Notes: a model not told the origin generated them from the sequence alone. 22,377 nt of DNA from Rhodospirillaceae bacterium (GCA_002712335.1 PATI01000029.1:4328-26704), one strand, 5' to 3'. Shown: positions 9,019 through 18,388, counted from the stretch's first letter. Translations and numbers: made by a program.

Positions 9019-10458
9019 ATGAAAACCTGGAAAAATAAATCATATTGTCGTTTTTCAATGACTAAGCTGCTTGTAACCATGTTTTATTTCAGTGGGGCTT
9101 TTATAATTGTCACACTGCTCTTTATGCCAATATTATTATCTTCTGTTAAGGCTCAAAAACTGGACCAAGAGGCTGTCAGCAAACGTGATTCTATTAAAAA
9201 TAAATCAGATATATCCCGAAATAGGAAAATAAAATTTAATAAGGGGAAACGAGGTAAACGAGGCAGAAGGGGCCCTGCCAAAGTCATAGTAGATCAAGTC
9301 ACTGAAGGAACCGCCGTTGAGACCGTTCAGGTATATGGTAGAGTTATAGCACAACAGAAGGGTATAATAGCGGCACGAACTAGAGGTGCCATAGAAGCGG
9401 TAAAGGTTCGTGTTGGCGATAGAGTAAAAAAGGGCGATATAATAGTTAAATTGATCTCTAGCGCCTTAATAGCCGAACGGGATCTAAAATCTGCTGAACT
9501 AAAGGAATTTACTGCAAAAATCCGAACTGTCGGCGTGCAGCTTGCTTTAGCTAAACAAGAACTTAAAAGGCTCCAGAGACTAAGAAAGTCTTCTGCTTTC
9601 TCTCTGGCCCGATACCAAGATAAACTTCGTGATGTTGAACGCTCTCAAAGCGCCCTAATTGAAGCTAAGGCTAAACGTGAACAAGCAAAAGCCCGCTTAC
9701 GTTTAGCAAATATTAATCTTACGAATGCTAAAATTTTTGCTCCTTTTAATGGAGTTATTATCAGTCGAGCTGTTGAGGTTGGAGATTATGTAAACCTTGG
9801 GGCGCCGGTTGTGACAATCCTCAACGAAAATTCTTTTGAAGTTGAAGCCGAAGTGCCAGCAAATCGTTTGGGGGGGCTCAACAATGGCAAGGTTATTGAT
9901 GTAAAGCCCGAATTCGGGCGATCTTTCAAAGCATCTGTTCGGGCGATCGTACCCCAAGAAAACGCTCTTTCAAGAACACGTATTGTTCGTTTCTTACCCG
10001 ACTTTATCAAGCCAAACCTGACCATAGCATCAAACCAAAGTGTTGTCCTTTACATACCTTCAGGTGCCTCTAAGAAAGCCTTAACAGTGCATAAAGATGC
10101 CATTACACAGCGTAGAGGCAAGCGGGTCGTATTCGTCGCCAAGGAGACAAGGGGCGGCTTACGAGCAGAAATGCGACCAGTTAAATTAGGGGAAGCGTTT
10201 GGTCTACGTTTTGAAGTTTTGAAAGGTCTAAGGTCAGGCGAACAAGTGGTAATTCGAGGTAATGAAAGATTACGGCCACGTCAAAAAATAAAAATAAACA
10301 GGCCGGGTGAGCGTCGGAAACTAGGAAAATGGCGAGGCAAACGCTCTGAAGCAAAAAAAAGTCGCGGGGAAAGACAGAAAAGAAAGAAAAACAGCAAACC
10401 CGGAGAGTATGGGAACAATCATCGCGCTACAAAAAAGGAATCCAGAGACGGGATTTAG
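9019..10458 (+). CDS. RND efflux periplasmic adaptor subunit (HlyD/AcrA family)
   Basis: Membrane-fusion protein linking an inner-membrane RND pump to an outer-membrane channel. One hydrophobic segment (about 17-42) acts as signal or membrane anchor; cleavage near VKA-Q is possible. The first half of the biotinyl-lipoyl domain is around 107-146 (GAIEAVKVRVGDRVKKGDII), followed by a coiled-coil hairpin (about 150-235) and the returning lipoyl half APFNGVIISRAVEVGDYV (241-258). The beta-barrel and membrane-proximal domains run to about 420. Two parts are unusual: a Lys/Arg-rich linker before the lipoyl domain (about 56-88, including GKRGKRGRRG) and a strongly basic hydrophilic tail (about 421-479). 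The permease gene starts 3 bases after its stop. Substrate unknown. Confidence 0.9.
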   Translation: MKTWKNKSYCRFSMTKLLVTMFYFSGAFIIVTLLFMPILLSSVKAQKLDQEAVSKRDSIKNKSDISRNRKIKFNKGKRGKRGRRGPAKVIVDQVTEGTAVETVQVYGRVIAQQKGIIAARTRGAIEAVKVRVGDRVKKGDIIVKLISSALIAERDLKSAELKEFTAKIRTVGVQLALAKQELKRLQRLRKSSAFSLARYQDKLRDVERSQSALIEAKAKREQAKARLRLANINLTNAKIFAPFNGVIISRAVEVGDYVNLGAPVVTILNENSFEVEAEVPANRLGGLNNGKVIDVKPEFGRSFKASVRAIVPQENALSRTRIVRFLPDFIKPNLTIASNQSVVLYIPSGASKKALTVHKDAITQRRGKRVVFVAKETRGGLRAEMRPVKLGEAFGLRFEVLKGLRSGEQVVIRGNERLRPRQKIKINRPGERRKLGKWRGKRSEAKKSRGERQKRKKNSKPGEYGNNHRATKKESRDGI

Positions 10459-10461
10459 TGT

Positions 10462-13400
10462 ATGAAATTCATTGAACTAGCAGTTAAAAGACCGGTCGCT
10501 GTACTCTCGGTTGTTTTAATGGTTGTCCTTATGGGCTTTTTAGCCTTGAAGGTAATACCAATACAATTAACACCAGATGTCCGTAAGCCTCTTCTTATAA
10601 TTCAGACCAAATGGCCTGGCGCCTCTCCAGCTGAAGTAGAAAAAGAAATAGTAATTCCCCAAGAAGAGCGCTTGAAAGGTCTTGAGGGCTTAGAAAGAAT
10701 GGAGTCGCGCTCCCGTCGGGGGCGGTCACAAATTACCCTTGAGTTCAACGTTAATACAGACCGTAACCAATCCATCTTACTAGTTAACAATCGACTGCAA
10801 CAAGTCACCGGCCTTCCAGAGGAAGCAGACGAGCCAGTTCTGAAAACACGGGATACGGACGACAATCCTATAGCTTGGTTTACCGTCGAAACTCGTCCGG
10901 GGAACAGTCGACCCATCAGATCTTATGGGGACTTTGTAGATGACATTGTACGAGATCGGCTAGAACGGGTTAATGGTGTTGCATTAGTAAATGTTTATGG
11001 AGGAAATGAATCGGAAATCAGAGTGATTGTGGACCCAAAACGTCTCGCTCATTTTCGCATGACAATAACCGAATTAAATAATGCACTGCGGGGAACCAAT
11101 ATCAACTTATCTGCCGGGGAGGTAGATGAAGGTAAACGTCAATATACCGTCCGAACACAAAGCGAACTCAATACCGTTAAACGAGTTAAAGAAGTTGTGC
11201 TCCGTGCTCAAATTGACCCTGCCACCGGTCGTATATTTCGCGTTAGGGTCGGCGATGTAGCGAGCGTAGAATTCGGACACAAGAAAAGGAACGCGCGAAT
11301 TAGAAATCGCGGCAAAAATGCTATCGTCGTCAATACTATTCGCGATACTGGGGCCAACGTAATTGAAACAATGAAAGGTATTAGGAAAGTTGTTGAAGAA
11401 CTCAACCGTGAAATAATGCCTGAAGCTGGCTTAATTATAAATCAGGTTAGAGATGACACAGTGTACATAAACTACGCCATCAATCTCGTTACACAAAATA
11501 TTTGGTTGGGTGGATCACTAGCAGCAATCATTCTCTTTCTATTTTTGCGTTCCTTCGGTGCCACCGCTGTTGTAACTTTGGCCATACCAGTATCAGTAAT
11601 AGGTTCATTTGTAGCTCTAGCAGCTTTAGGACGTTCAATAAATGTCATTTCACTCGCCGGAATTGCCTTTGCAGTAGGCATGGTTGTTGATGCTGCAATT
11701 GTTGTACTCGAGAATATTTACCGACATCGAGAACGAGGAGAATCAAAGCTAGACGGGGCGCTTAAAGGTGCGGGCGAAGTTTGGGGAGCAATTATGGCTT
11801 CTGCTCTCACTACAGTGGTTGTGTTTGCCCCCATTTTGGTAATGAACCTAGTGGTTGGCCAGTTATTCAGAGATATTGCTGTAGCCTTATCTGTCGCGGT
11901 GCTCTTATCTCTGATAGTCTCCATTACTGTAGTACCAGCCCTCGCTAACAAATTCTTGGGAGACAATACACGAAACCTGATTAACAAGAGACGTATTCCA
12001 ATACTTGACAGTTTCGCATCTGGTTTTTCTGTTTTAATTTTTAATTTTACAAAAATAGTTATCCAGAATCGAGCTCTAGGAGCGCTTGTTATAATCTGTA
12101 TATGCGGATTTGCGGGGCTTGGTACTTGGGCATTCTTACCAAAGCTAAGTTACTTACCCAGCGGTAATCAGAACTTTATTTTGGCTATTGCTAACCCACC
12201 GCCTGGTTACAATTTGAAAACCCTGAATGATATGGCAACTAAGACTGAGAATATGACACGTCGTTATTGGGCAAAATTAGGTGAGAAACCAAAACGATGT
12301 GCCCCATGGTATAAAAGAGTGGAAATTTTCCCGCCAAAAATAAAAGAATGTGACATCGGTGATGTTCGTATGGAACGATTCTGGTTCGTTACTAGGTCCA
12401 CTTCGACGTTTATGGGGACTTCGGCTACCGATCCTGCGAGAGCAAAAGAGCTTATACCAATTATGCGCCGCGCCGTTTTTAGTGAACCAGGAACTTTTGG
12501 TTTTGCCAAACAAAGAGCCCTATTTGGAAGAGGTTTTGGTGGTTCAGAAATCATAGATCTAGATATTACAGGTCCAGACCTTGAAACGTTGCTTTCACTT
12601 GCCCGAGAAGGTGTTCAAATACTGAGACGAGAATTCCCTGCCGCAAGGATAAGGCCTAAGCCTGGGCTAGAACTCGGGGCACCTGAGGTTCGACTTATCC
12701 CAAACCTTCTCAGACTCGCCGATGTTGGCCTAACAGCCCGGGACCTGGGATTATCTGTTGACGTCTTTAATGACGGCTTGCGTGTGACAGAAGTTACGAG
12801 AGGTAGCAAGCGCATTGATCTCACCCTAAGGGGGTTAACAGATAAAATTACTTCAACTCAAGGCATAGGAAATTTGCCTGTGGTAACACGGACTGGTCAA
12901 ATTCTTCCGGCCTCCTCACTAGCGAAATTAGATGTAACCGAAGGGCCTACTCAGATTCGACATTTAGAGAGAATTAGGACCGTTACCTTGCAGATACGCC
13001 CACCCGAAAACATAGCCTTAGAAGCTGCAATTCAGAGAGTGAGGGACAAAGTTATTTTACCAATGGTCAAACAAGGTCTGCCTTCGGGTGTTCGTCTGAC
13101 TATGTCTGGAACTGCTGACGAGTTAAATAAAACTTGGAATGCAATGTTATGGAACCTTTTAATAGCTGTTGCCGTAGTTTATTTGGTATTGGCAATCTTA
13201 TTTGAGAGTTTTGTCTTTCCAATATTGATTATGTTTTCTGTTCCCCTAGCGACAGCAGGAGGTGTAGCGGGTCTTTCCATCCTTAATATTTATACTTTTC
13301 AGGCCCTAGATATGCTTACGCTTCTTGGCTTTGTTATTTTAGTCGGTACAGTTGTCAATAATGCAATCTTACTAGTACATCAGACTTTGTATCACGTTAG

Positions 13401-13668
13401 AGTTCAGGCAATGAATGCATATGAAGCAATTGCCGAAGCAACAAGAAACAGAATTCGGCCAATTTTTATGTCTACCCTGACGAGTGTTTTTGGAATGTTA
13501 CCTCTAGTAGTAATGCCTGGGGCGGGGTCGGAGCTCTATCGTGGTCTTGGGTCAGTAGTCTTGGGAGGACTTGCATTATCAGCCGTGCTTACACTGCTAA
13601 TTATTCCCCCATTACTATCATTTGTTGCGCCAATTTTGCGGCGTCAGCAGGGAATGTTGGCCAATTAA
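10462..13668 (+). CDS. RND efflux transporter permease (AcrB/HAE-like superfamily)
   Basis: Inner-membrane proton-driven exporter, 1068 residues, with the expected duplicated architecture: TM1 near 10-34, a large periplasmic loop, TM2-6 about 340-500, TM7 about 538-560, a second periplasmic loop, and TM8-12 about 893-1057. The TM4 motif reads GMVVDAAIVVLENIYRH: Asp410 matches the first proton-relay aspartate of AcrB, but the second position is Ala411. In TM10 the position of AcrB's essential lysine appears to be Asn in GTVVNNAILLV (about 966-967). The second periplasmic loop has a segment with Cys613 and Cys630 that could form a disulfide. It is translated with the adaptor, 3 bases upstream. 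No outer-membrane factor lies nearby. Drug, metal and lipid substrates all remain possible. Confidence 0.92.
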   Translation: MKFIELAVKRPVAVLSVVLMVVLMGFLALKVIPIQLTPDVRKPLLIIQTKWPGASPAEVEKEIVIPQEERLKGLEGLERMESRSRRGRSQITLEFNVNTDRNQSILLVNNRLQQVTGLPEEADEPVLKTRDTDDNPIAWFTVETRPGNSRPIRSYGDFVDDIVRDRLERVNGVALVNVYGGNESEIRVIVDPKRLAHFRMTITELNNALRGTNINLSAGEVDEGKRQYTVRTQSELNTVKRVKEVVLRAQIDPATGRIFRVRVGDVASVEFGHKKRNARIRNRGKNAIVVNTIRDTGANVIETMKGIRKVVEELNREIMPEAGLIINQVRDDTVYINYAINLVTQNIWLGGSLAAIILFLFLRSFGATAVVTLAIPVSVIGSFVALAALGRSINVISLAGIAFAVGMVVDAAIVVLENIYRHRERGESKLDGALKGAGEVWGAIMASALTTVVVFAPILVMNLVVGQLFRDIAVALSVAVLLSLIVSITVVPALANKFLGDNTRNLINKRRIPILDSFASGFSVLIFNFTKIVIQNRALGALVIICICGFAGLGTWAFLPKLSYLPSGNQNFILAIANPPPGYNLKTLNDMATKTENMTRRYWAKLGEKPKRCAPWYKRVEIFPPKIKECDIGDVRMERFWFVTRSTSTFMGTSATDPARAKELIPIMRRAVFSEPGTFGFAKQRALFGRGFGGSEIIDLDITGPDLETLLSLAREGVQILRREFPAARIRPKPGLELGAPEVRLIPNLLRLADVGLTARDLGLSVDVFNDGLRVTEVTRGSKRIDLTLRGLTDKITSTQGIGNLPVVTRTGQILPASSLAKLDVTEGPTQIRHLERIRTVTLQIRPPENIALEAAIQRVRDKVILPMVKQGLPSGVRLTMSGTADELNKTWNAMLWNLLIAVAVVYLVLAILFESFVFPILIMFSVPLATAGGVAGLSILNIYTFQALDMLTLLGFVILVGTVVNNAILLVHQTLYHVRVQAMNAYEAIAEATRNRIRPIFMSTLTSVFGMLPLVVMPGAGSELYRGLGSVVLGGLALSAVLTLLIIPPLLSFVAPILRRQQGMLAN

Positions 13669-13704
13669 ACTACAAGACCTTTGGGAGTAAAAAACTAGCT
13701 AAAA

Positions 13705-14568
13705 TTAAAATGGATTGACCGGAATTTTGAGAAAATACTTACCGCTTTTTTCTGGTGGGGGAAGACGTCCACCTCTCATATTTATTTGGATGGCAGACAA
13801 CATAAGTCTTGGAATTGGCAAGGTTTGATCGCGTCCAGTCCGCATTGAAACAAATTGGTCCTCCGTTTTATTTTCTGCCAAATGGATATTAAAGTTGAGC
13901 TGTTCACCAACGGTGGTTTCCCAACGATAATCTCGAGAGCCGTTACAACCATAGTCATGGTTGATAAAAATTCGCGTTTCAGCCGGGAGAGTTAAAATTT
14001 TTAGAATGGATCTATAAAGTTCTTTGGCATTACCACCAGGAAAATCGCAACGAGCAGTTCCGGAATCTGGCATAAAAAATGTATCCCCAGTAAATGCCTT
14101 CCCATCAGTGTAATAAGTCACACATGCTGGCGTATGACCAGGCGTATGCATTACCTCTACCCCGATGTCCCCAAAATAAAAAATTTCCCCATCTTCAAAT
14201 AAATGATCAAATTGGGAGCCGTCGCAAGCTAATTCCTCGCCCAGTCCGTAAAAAGATTTAAAATATCTTTGTACTTCCGATACTCTGCTACTGATGCCTG
14301 TCTTACCTCCGAGTTTTTGTTTCAGATAAGCAGCGGCTGTTATGTGGTCAGCGTGAATGTGAGTTTCCAAAATCCATTGAACCTTTAGCTTATTTTCTGC
14401 AATAAAAGAAATAATTTTATCAGCTCCCGCCGAAGAAAATTTTCCATCAGAGAAATTAAAATTTAGAACAGGGTCTATTATCAAACAATCTTCAGATTGC
14501 TCATTGCACACAACATGGGTTGCGTTTTTGGTATCATTATCAAAAAATGTTTTTACTTTAAAAGACAT
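13705..14568 (-). CDS. Metallo-beta-lactamase-fold protein, probable persulfide dioxygenase (ETHE1/Blh-like)
   Basis: Likely oxidises glutathione persulfide to glutathione and sulfite with a mononuclear iron. The metal motif is THIHADH (His70, His72, Asp74, His75). His145 in HTPGHTPACVTY and Asp162 in FTGDTFFMPD correspond to the remaining ETHE1-type iron ligands, and His204 lies in INHDY. The sequence GTARCDFPGG and the C-terminal block with GRDQTLPIPRL and LKIPVN mark the persulfide-dioxygenase / Blh branch rather than glyoxalase II. Length is 287 residues, and there is no rhodanese domain. It diverges from a putative sulfite dehydrogenase operon that would consume its product. The family call is strong; the activity is inferred. 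Confidence 0.8.
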   Translation of the reverse strand: MSFKVKTFFDNDTKNATHVVCNEQSEDCLIIDPVLNFNFSDGKFSSAGADKIISFIAENKLKVQWILETHIHADHITAAAYLKQKLGGKTGISSRVSEVQRYFKSFYGLGEELACDGSQFDHLFEDGEIFYFGDIGVEVMHTPGHTPACVTYYTDGKAFTGDTFFMPDSGTARCDFPGGNAKELYRSILKILTLPAETRIFINHDYGCNGSRDYRWETTVGEQLNFNIHLAENKTEDQFVSMRTGRDQTLPIPRLMLSAIQINMRGGRLPPPEKSGKYFLKIPVNPF

Positions 14569-14631
14569 ATTACCAATTTAAATCGTACTGATTAAAACTT
14601 TTTTTCACTTCTGTTGCTATTAACCAAAACA

Positions 14632-14645
14632 ATGATAGTTATCAA
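14632..14645. promoter_or_regulatory. FNR/CRP-superfamily-type dyad between persulfide dioxygenase and soe operon
   Basis: ATGAT-AGTT-ATCAA differs at one base from the TTGAT-N4-ATCAA consensus of FNR/ANR/FnrL regulators. It is centred about 70 bases from the minus-strand ATG and 81 bases from the plus-strand ATG. If the TTGACG hexamer (14664-14669) is the soeA -35, the dyad centre falls near -60, a position FNR-type activators use. This is a pattern match only; short dyads also arise by chance in AT-rich DNA. Confidence 0.35.
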
Positions 14646-14663
14646 AATACTATTCTCAAGGGT

Positions 14664-14692
14664 TTGACGATAGCGTTATTCTCTTTTAACAA
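14664..14692 (+). promoter_or_regulatory. Candidate promoter of the soeABC-like operon
   Basis: TTGACG (14664-14669) is a good -35 match. A poor -10, TAACAA (14687-14692), follows at 17 bases. A weak -10 with a good -35 would fit an activator-dependent promoter, but it may also be coincidence. Confidence 0.25.
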
Positions 14693-14719
14693 GTTAACCA
14701 GCAAACAAAGGTTAATTTT

Positions 14720-17617
14720 ATGACACGCGGTTACTTTGAGCCAATAGAAGAGATTAATACCTCACCTAAAATCTCCGATGAAATTAAATATTCTACCTGT
14801 TACATGTGTGCCTGCCGATGCGGAATTAAGGTACACATGAAAGATGGTGGCATTCGGTATATTGAAGGTAATAGCGATCACCCCGTAAACAAAGGTGTAT
14901 TATGTGCCAAAGGGTCGGCGGGCATAATGAACCATTACTCTCCAGCCCGCCTAACCAAACCACTTAAAAGGGTTGGAGAACGGGGTAAAGCAGAGTTTGA
15001 AGAAATTGAATGGGAAGAAGCTTTAGAACTTGCCAGCAAATGGCTAGGGGATATTCGAGCATCAGACCCTAGAAAACTTGCTTTTTTCACTGGCCGCGAT
15101 CAAAGCCAAGCTCTTACTGGCTGGTGGGCTAGCCAGTTCGGTACGCCAAATCATGCCGCCCACGGAGGCTTCTGCTCTGTAAATATGGCAGCGGGGGGTA
15201 TTTATACCATTGGGGGTTCATTTTGGGAATTTGGAGAACCTGACTGGCAACTTACCAAGTATATGCTGATGTTTGGTGTAGCCGAAGATCACGATAGTAA
15301 CCCAATTAAGGCAGGTTTATCTACCATCAAGAAGAATGGGGCAAAGTTTGTTTCGTTGAATCCTATACGAACAGGATACTCGGCAATTGCTGACGAGTGG
15401 ATAGGAATTCGTCCGGGTACGGATGGTAAATTCATTCTGGCATTAGTCCACGAACTCTTAAAGGCAGATAAAATTGATCTTGATTACCTGGTCAGGTACA
15501 CCAATTTACCTTGGCTCGTTATACAGAATCCAGGTGGCTCTGATGATGGGCTGTTCGCACGTGGCATAGATGGAGAACCGGTTTGTTGGGATACAGGTAC
15601 AAATCAAATTGCAGACGCCCGACTTGCCGGTGTCTCTCCCGCTTTAACGGGTTCATTTGAAATAGATGATACCCGGATAGCGGTTCCAGCTTTTAGTTTA
15701 ATGGCAGCAAGATATCTAGAGGAAAAGTATTCACCAGAAGTAGCAGAAAAAGAAACCGGTGTGTCTGCTTCGACCATTCGCAGAATTGCTGCTGAAATCG
15801 CGGAAGTTGCGTTTGAACAAGAGATTGAAATCAATCAACCATGGACAGATTGGGCCGGCCGTCAGCATGATAAAATGATAGGCCGACCAGTTTCTATGCA
15901 CGCAATGCGTGGAATTTCAGCGCATTCAAATGGATTTCAAACTTGTCGGGCACTTCATCTGCTTCAAATTCTTCTGGGAAGTATAGATTGCCCAGGCGGC
16001 TTCCGTTACAAACCACCTTTTCCGAAAGCAGTGCCCCCGCCCTTAAAACCAACGGGTAAAGAAGACCAGGTCAAACCGGGAGCTCCTATGGCTGGACCAC
16101 CCTTAGGGTTTCCAGCTGGTCCAGAGGACTTATTGGTCAACGAGGATGGCACACCACGACGAATTGACCATGCATTTTCTTGGGAAGCTCCAATCGCAGC
16201 GCATGGCATGATGCATATGGTCATTACTAATGCGCACAATAAGGATCCCTACCCAATCGACCTTTTGTTTATGTATATGGCTAACATGAGCTGGAATTCC
16301 TCAATGAATACTGCGGGAACTAAAGAAATGCTCACTGCCAAAGATGAAAAAACCGGCGATTATAAGATACCAAAAATATTGTATTCAGATGCTTACTTCT
16401 CAGAAATGGTAGCCTACGCTGATTTAGTGTTACCCGATACCACATACCTAGAACGTTGGGATTGTATATCCCTTTTAGATAGACCGATCTGTAGTGCAGA
16501 GGCCGCGGCTGATTCTATTCGCCAGCCAGTTGTAGAACCTGACAGAGATGTTCGCCCTTTCCAAAGTGTCTTGATTGACCTGGGTGCACGCATTAATTTG
16601 CCTGGTCTAACAAATGAAGACGGAACTCCCAAATATCCCGGAGGATACCCAGATTACATAGTAAATCATGAAAGGGCCCCAGGAATCGGCTCACTTGCCG
16701 GCTGGCGCGGTGTAGACGGCAAAAGTCATGGCACAGGCGCCCCTAATAAAAACCAGTTGGACCAATACATTGAGAATGGATGCTTTTGGGAACATAAGCT
16801 TCCACCAGAACAGCATTATTTTAAGCATGCGAACCGTGATTATTTGGAATATGCGGCTTCTGTGGGTTTTATTGGCGCATCCAATCAGATCATTCTTCAA
16901 GTATATTCTGAACCTATTCAGAAATTTAGGTTAGCTGCGCAAGGGCATGGTAAAATACAACCGCCCGATAAACACCGAGAGCGAATTGAAAAATATTTTG
17001 ATCCACTACCGATATGGTATCCGCCCTTCGAAGTAGAAACTATCAATACCGATAGCTATCCAATGCATGCTTTAACCCAGCGCCCGATGGCAATGTATCA
17101 TAGCTGGGGATCACAAAATGCATGGCTGCGACAAATACACGGGAAAAATCCTCTTTATATAAGTCGTAAAACAGCAGAAACCCATAAAATTGAGGATGGC
17201 GACTGGGTGTGGGTAATAAGCCATCATAACAGGATTAAAACACAGGTTAAGCTGATGGAGGGTGTAAACGACCTAACAGTGTGGACCTGGAACGCGATAG
17301 GTAAACAATCCGGAGCGTGGAATTTAGATCCAAGTTCACCTGAGTCTAAAAAAGGTTTCTTGCTTAACCATGTAATTTCCGAATTATTACCAGACAAGGG
17401 AAACGGGTTTCGCTATGCCAATTCGGATCCAATAACCGGTCAGGCCGCATGGTACGATTTGAGGGTCCGCATTGAAAAAGCTGATGGAGAAAAGAATGAT
17501 ACCAGCGAACCCCAGTTTGACACCTTATATCCTCCAAAGACTTTGCCCAAGAGGCCAAAAATATTACGATATGGACGAATGTATTCCAAAAACCATAGGC
17601 CCGAAAAATCTAAATGA
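14720..17617 (+). CDS. soeA: Molybdopterin oxidoreductase catalytic subunit, probable sulfite dehydrogenase SoeA
   Basis: Large subunit (965 residues) of a three-part DMSO-reductase-superfamily enzyme, probably oxidising sulfite to sulfate. The N-terminal [4Fe-4S] ligands are Cys27, Cys30, Cys34 and Cys62. GTPNHAAHGGFCSVN places Cys152 as the likely molybdenum ligand. Both bis-MGD-binding halves appear present, ending with the RPMAMYHSWGSQN and DGDWVWV segments. There is no twin-arginine leader, so the subunit should stay in the cytoplasm, as described for SoeA and unlike PhsA, PsrA, TtrA or DmsA. A proline-rich insertion spans about 431-468. Its TGA overlaps the soeB ATG (ATGA). AAAGG (14707-14711) lies 8 bases before the start. 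The divergent persulfide dioxygenase supports a sulfur role; other oxyanion substrates are possible. Confidence 0.75.
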   Translation: MTRGYFEPIEEINTSPKISDEIKYSTCYMCACRCGIKVHMKDGGIRYIEGNSDHPVNKGVLCAKGSAGIMNHYSPARLTKPLKRVGERGKAEFEEIEWEEALELASKWLGDIRASDPRKLAFFTGRDQSQALTGWWASQFGTPNHAAHGGFCSVNMAAGGIYTIGGSFWEFGEPDWQLTKYMLMFGVAEDHDSNPIKAGLSTIKKNGAKFVSLNPIRTGYSAIADEWIGIRPGTDGKFILALVHELLKADKIDLDYLVRYTNLPWLVIQNPGGSDDGLFARGIDGEPVCWDTGTNQIADARLAGVSPALTGSFEIDDTRIAVPAFSLMAARYLEEKYSPEVAEKETGVSASTIRRIAAEIAEVAFEQEIEINQPWTDWAGRQHDKMIGRPVSMHAMRGISAHSNGFQTCRALHLLQILLGSIDCPGGFRYKPPFPKAVPPPLKPTGKEDQVKPGAPMAGPPLGFPAGPEDLLVNEDGTPRRIDHAFSWEAPIAAHGMMHMVITNAHNKDPYPIDLLFMYMANMSWNSSMNTAGTKEMLTAKDEKTGDYKIPKILYSDAYFSEMVAYADLVLPDTTYLERWDCISLLDRPICSAEAAADSIRQPVVEPDRDVRPFQSVLIDLGARINLPGLTNEDGTPKYPGGYPDYIVNHERAPGIGSLAGWRGVDGKSHGTGAPNKNQLDQYIENGCFWEHKLPPEQHYFKHANRDYLEYAASVGFIGASNQIILQVYSEPIQKFRLAAQGHGKIQPPDKHRERIEKYFDPLPIWYPPFEVETINTDSYPMHALTQRPMAMYHSWGSQNAWLRQIHGKNPLYISRKTAETHKIEDGDWVWVISHHNRIKTQVKLMEGVNDLTVWTWNAIGKQSGAWNLDPSSPESKKGFLLNHVISELLPDKGNGFRYANSDPITGQAAWYDLRVRIEKADGEKNDTSEPQFDTLYPPKTLPKRPKILRYGRMYSKNHRPEKSK

Positions 17618-18369
17618 CTGACATTCCGAAAAACACCTCCGGCAAGAAGCTTGGTCTGGTTATAGATCTAGACATTTGTGTTGGCTGCCATGCTTGCGCT
17701 GTGAACTGTAAAGAGTGGAATACTAGCGGTCATTCAGCTCCGCTGCCCGATAACGATCCATTTGGAGCAAATGTAGATGGTGTTTGGTTCAATCGTGTCC
17801 ATACATTTGAGTGCGGGGAAGGAACGGATAGCCGAACAGTACATTTTCCGCGATCATGTTTACATTGTGAACAACCTGCCTGCGTAGAAGTCTGTCCAAC
17901 AGGCGCTTCATATAAAAGAGCCGAAGATGGCATTGTACTCGTTAATGAGGATATTTGTATTGGTTGTAAACTTTGCAGCTGGGCTTGTCCTTACGGAGCA
18001 CGCGAATATGACGGCGATTCTGGTGTAATGAAAAAATGTACTTTATGCATAGATCGGATTTATAATGAAAATCTTGAGGAGACCGATCGAGTGCCAGCTT
18101 GTGTTTCTACATGCCCAGCTAACGCGCGACATTTTGGTGACCTTGGCGATCCGAGTTCTGAGGTTTCTCGGATGGTTGAAGAACGCCAAGGTTACGATCT
18201 TATGCCAGAATTACATTACCAACCAGTAAATAAATATTTACCGCCTCGGCCTAAAAGTGCGGACTATGAGAACAAAAAACCAAAACGTCTTACACCAGTT
18301 ACGGCTCGAACAGAGAATGAAGAAGCTGGTGGTCTATTTCGCTGGATTGATCAAATACTCACAAGGTAA
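17614..18369 (+). CDS. soeB: Four-cluster [4Fe-4S] electron-transfer subunit, probable SoeB
   Basis: DmsB/NrfC-type ferredoxin subunit that carries electrons between the molybdenum subunit and the membrane subunit. Sixteen cysteines form four binding groups: Cys22/25/28/32 (CVGCHACAVNC), Cys82/85/90/94 (CLHCEQPACVEVC), Cys115/118/121/125 (CIGCKLCSWAC) and Cys142/145/163/167. Length 251 residues. No signal peptide is visible, in keeping with a cytoplasm-facing complex. The start overlaps the soeA stop by 4 bases, so translation is coupled. The C-terminal 40 residues (from about 210) are hydrophilic and lack cluster motifs, as in related proteins. Confidence 0.82.
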   Translation: MTDIPKNTSGKKLGLVIDLDICVGCHACAVNCKEWNTSGHSAPLPDNDPFGANVDGVWFNRVHTFECGEGTDSRTVHFPRSCLHCEQPACVEVCPTGASYKRAEDGIVLVNEDICIGCKLCSWACPYGAREYDGDSGVMKKCTLCIDRIYNENLEETDRVPACVSTCPANARHFGDLGDPSSEVSRMVEERQGYDLMPELHYQPVNKYLPPRPKSADYENKKPKRLTPVTARTENEEAGGLFRWIDQILTR

Positions 18370-18388
18370 TTAAGGTTTAGAAACGTTC

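Noticed and set aside
12264..12556. Overlapping open frames on both strands inside the RND permease that could hint at a frameshift
   Set aside because: The permease frame is continuous from 10462 to 13668 with normal RND architecture, so no frameshift is needed.
9019..13668. Horizontal-transfer island including the efflux genes
   Set aside because: No integrase, insertion sequence, tRNA or flanking repeat is visible, and base composition looks similar to the neighbours by eye.
13705..14568. Glyoxalase II (hydroxyacylglutathione hydrolase) or a true beta-lactamase
   Set aside because: The C-terminal block and the GTARCDFPGG motif belong to the persulfide-dioxygenase/Blh branch, and there is no secretion signal.
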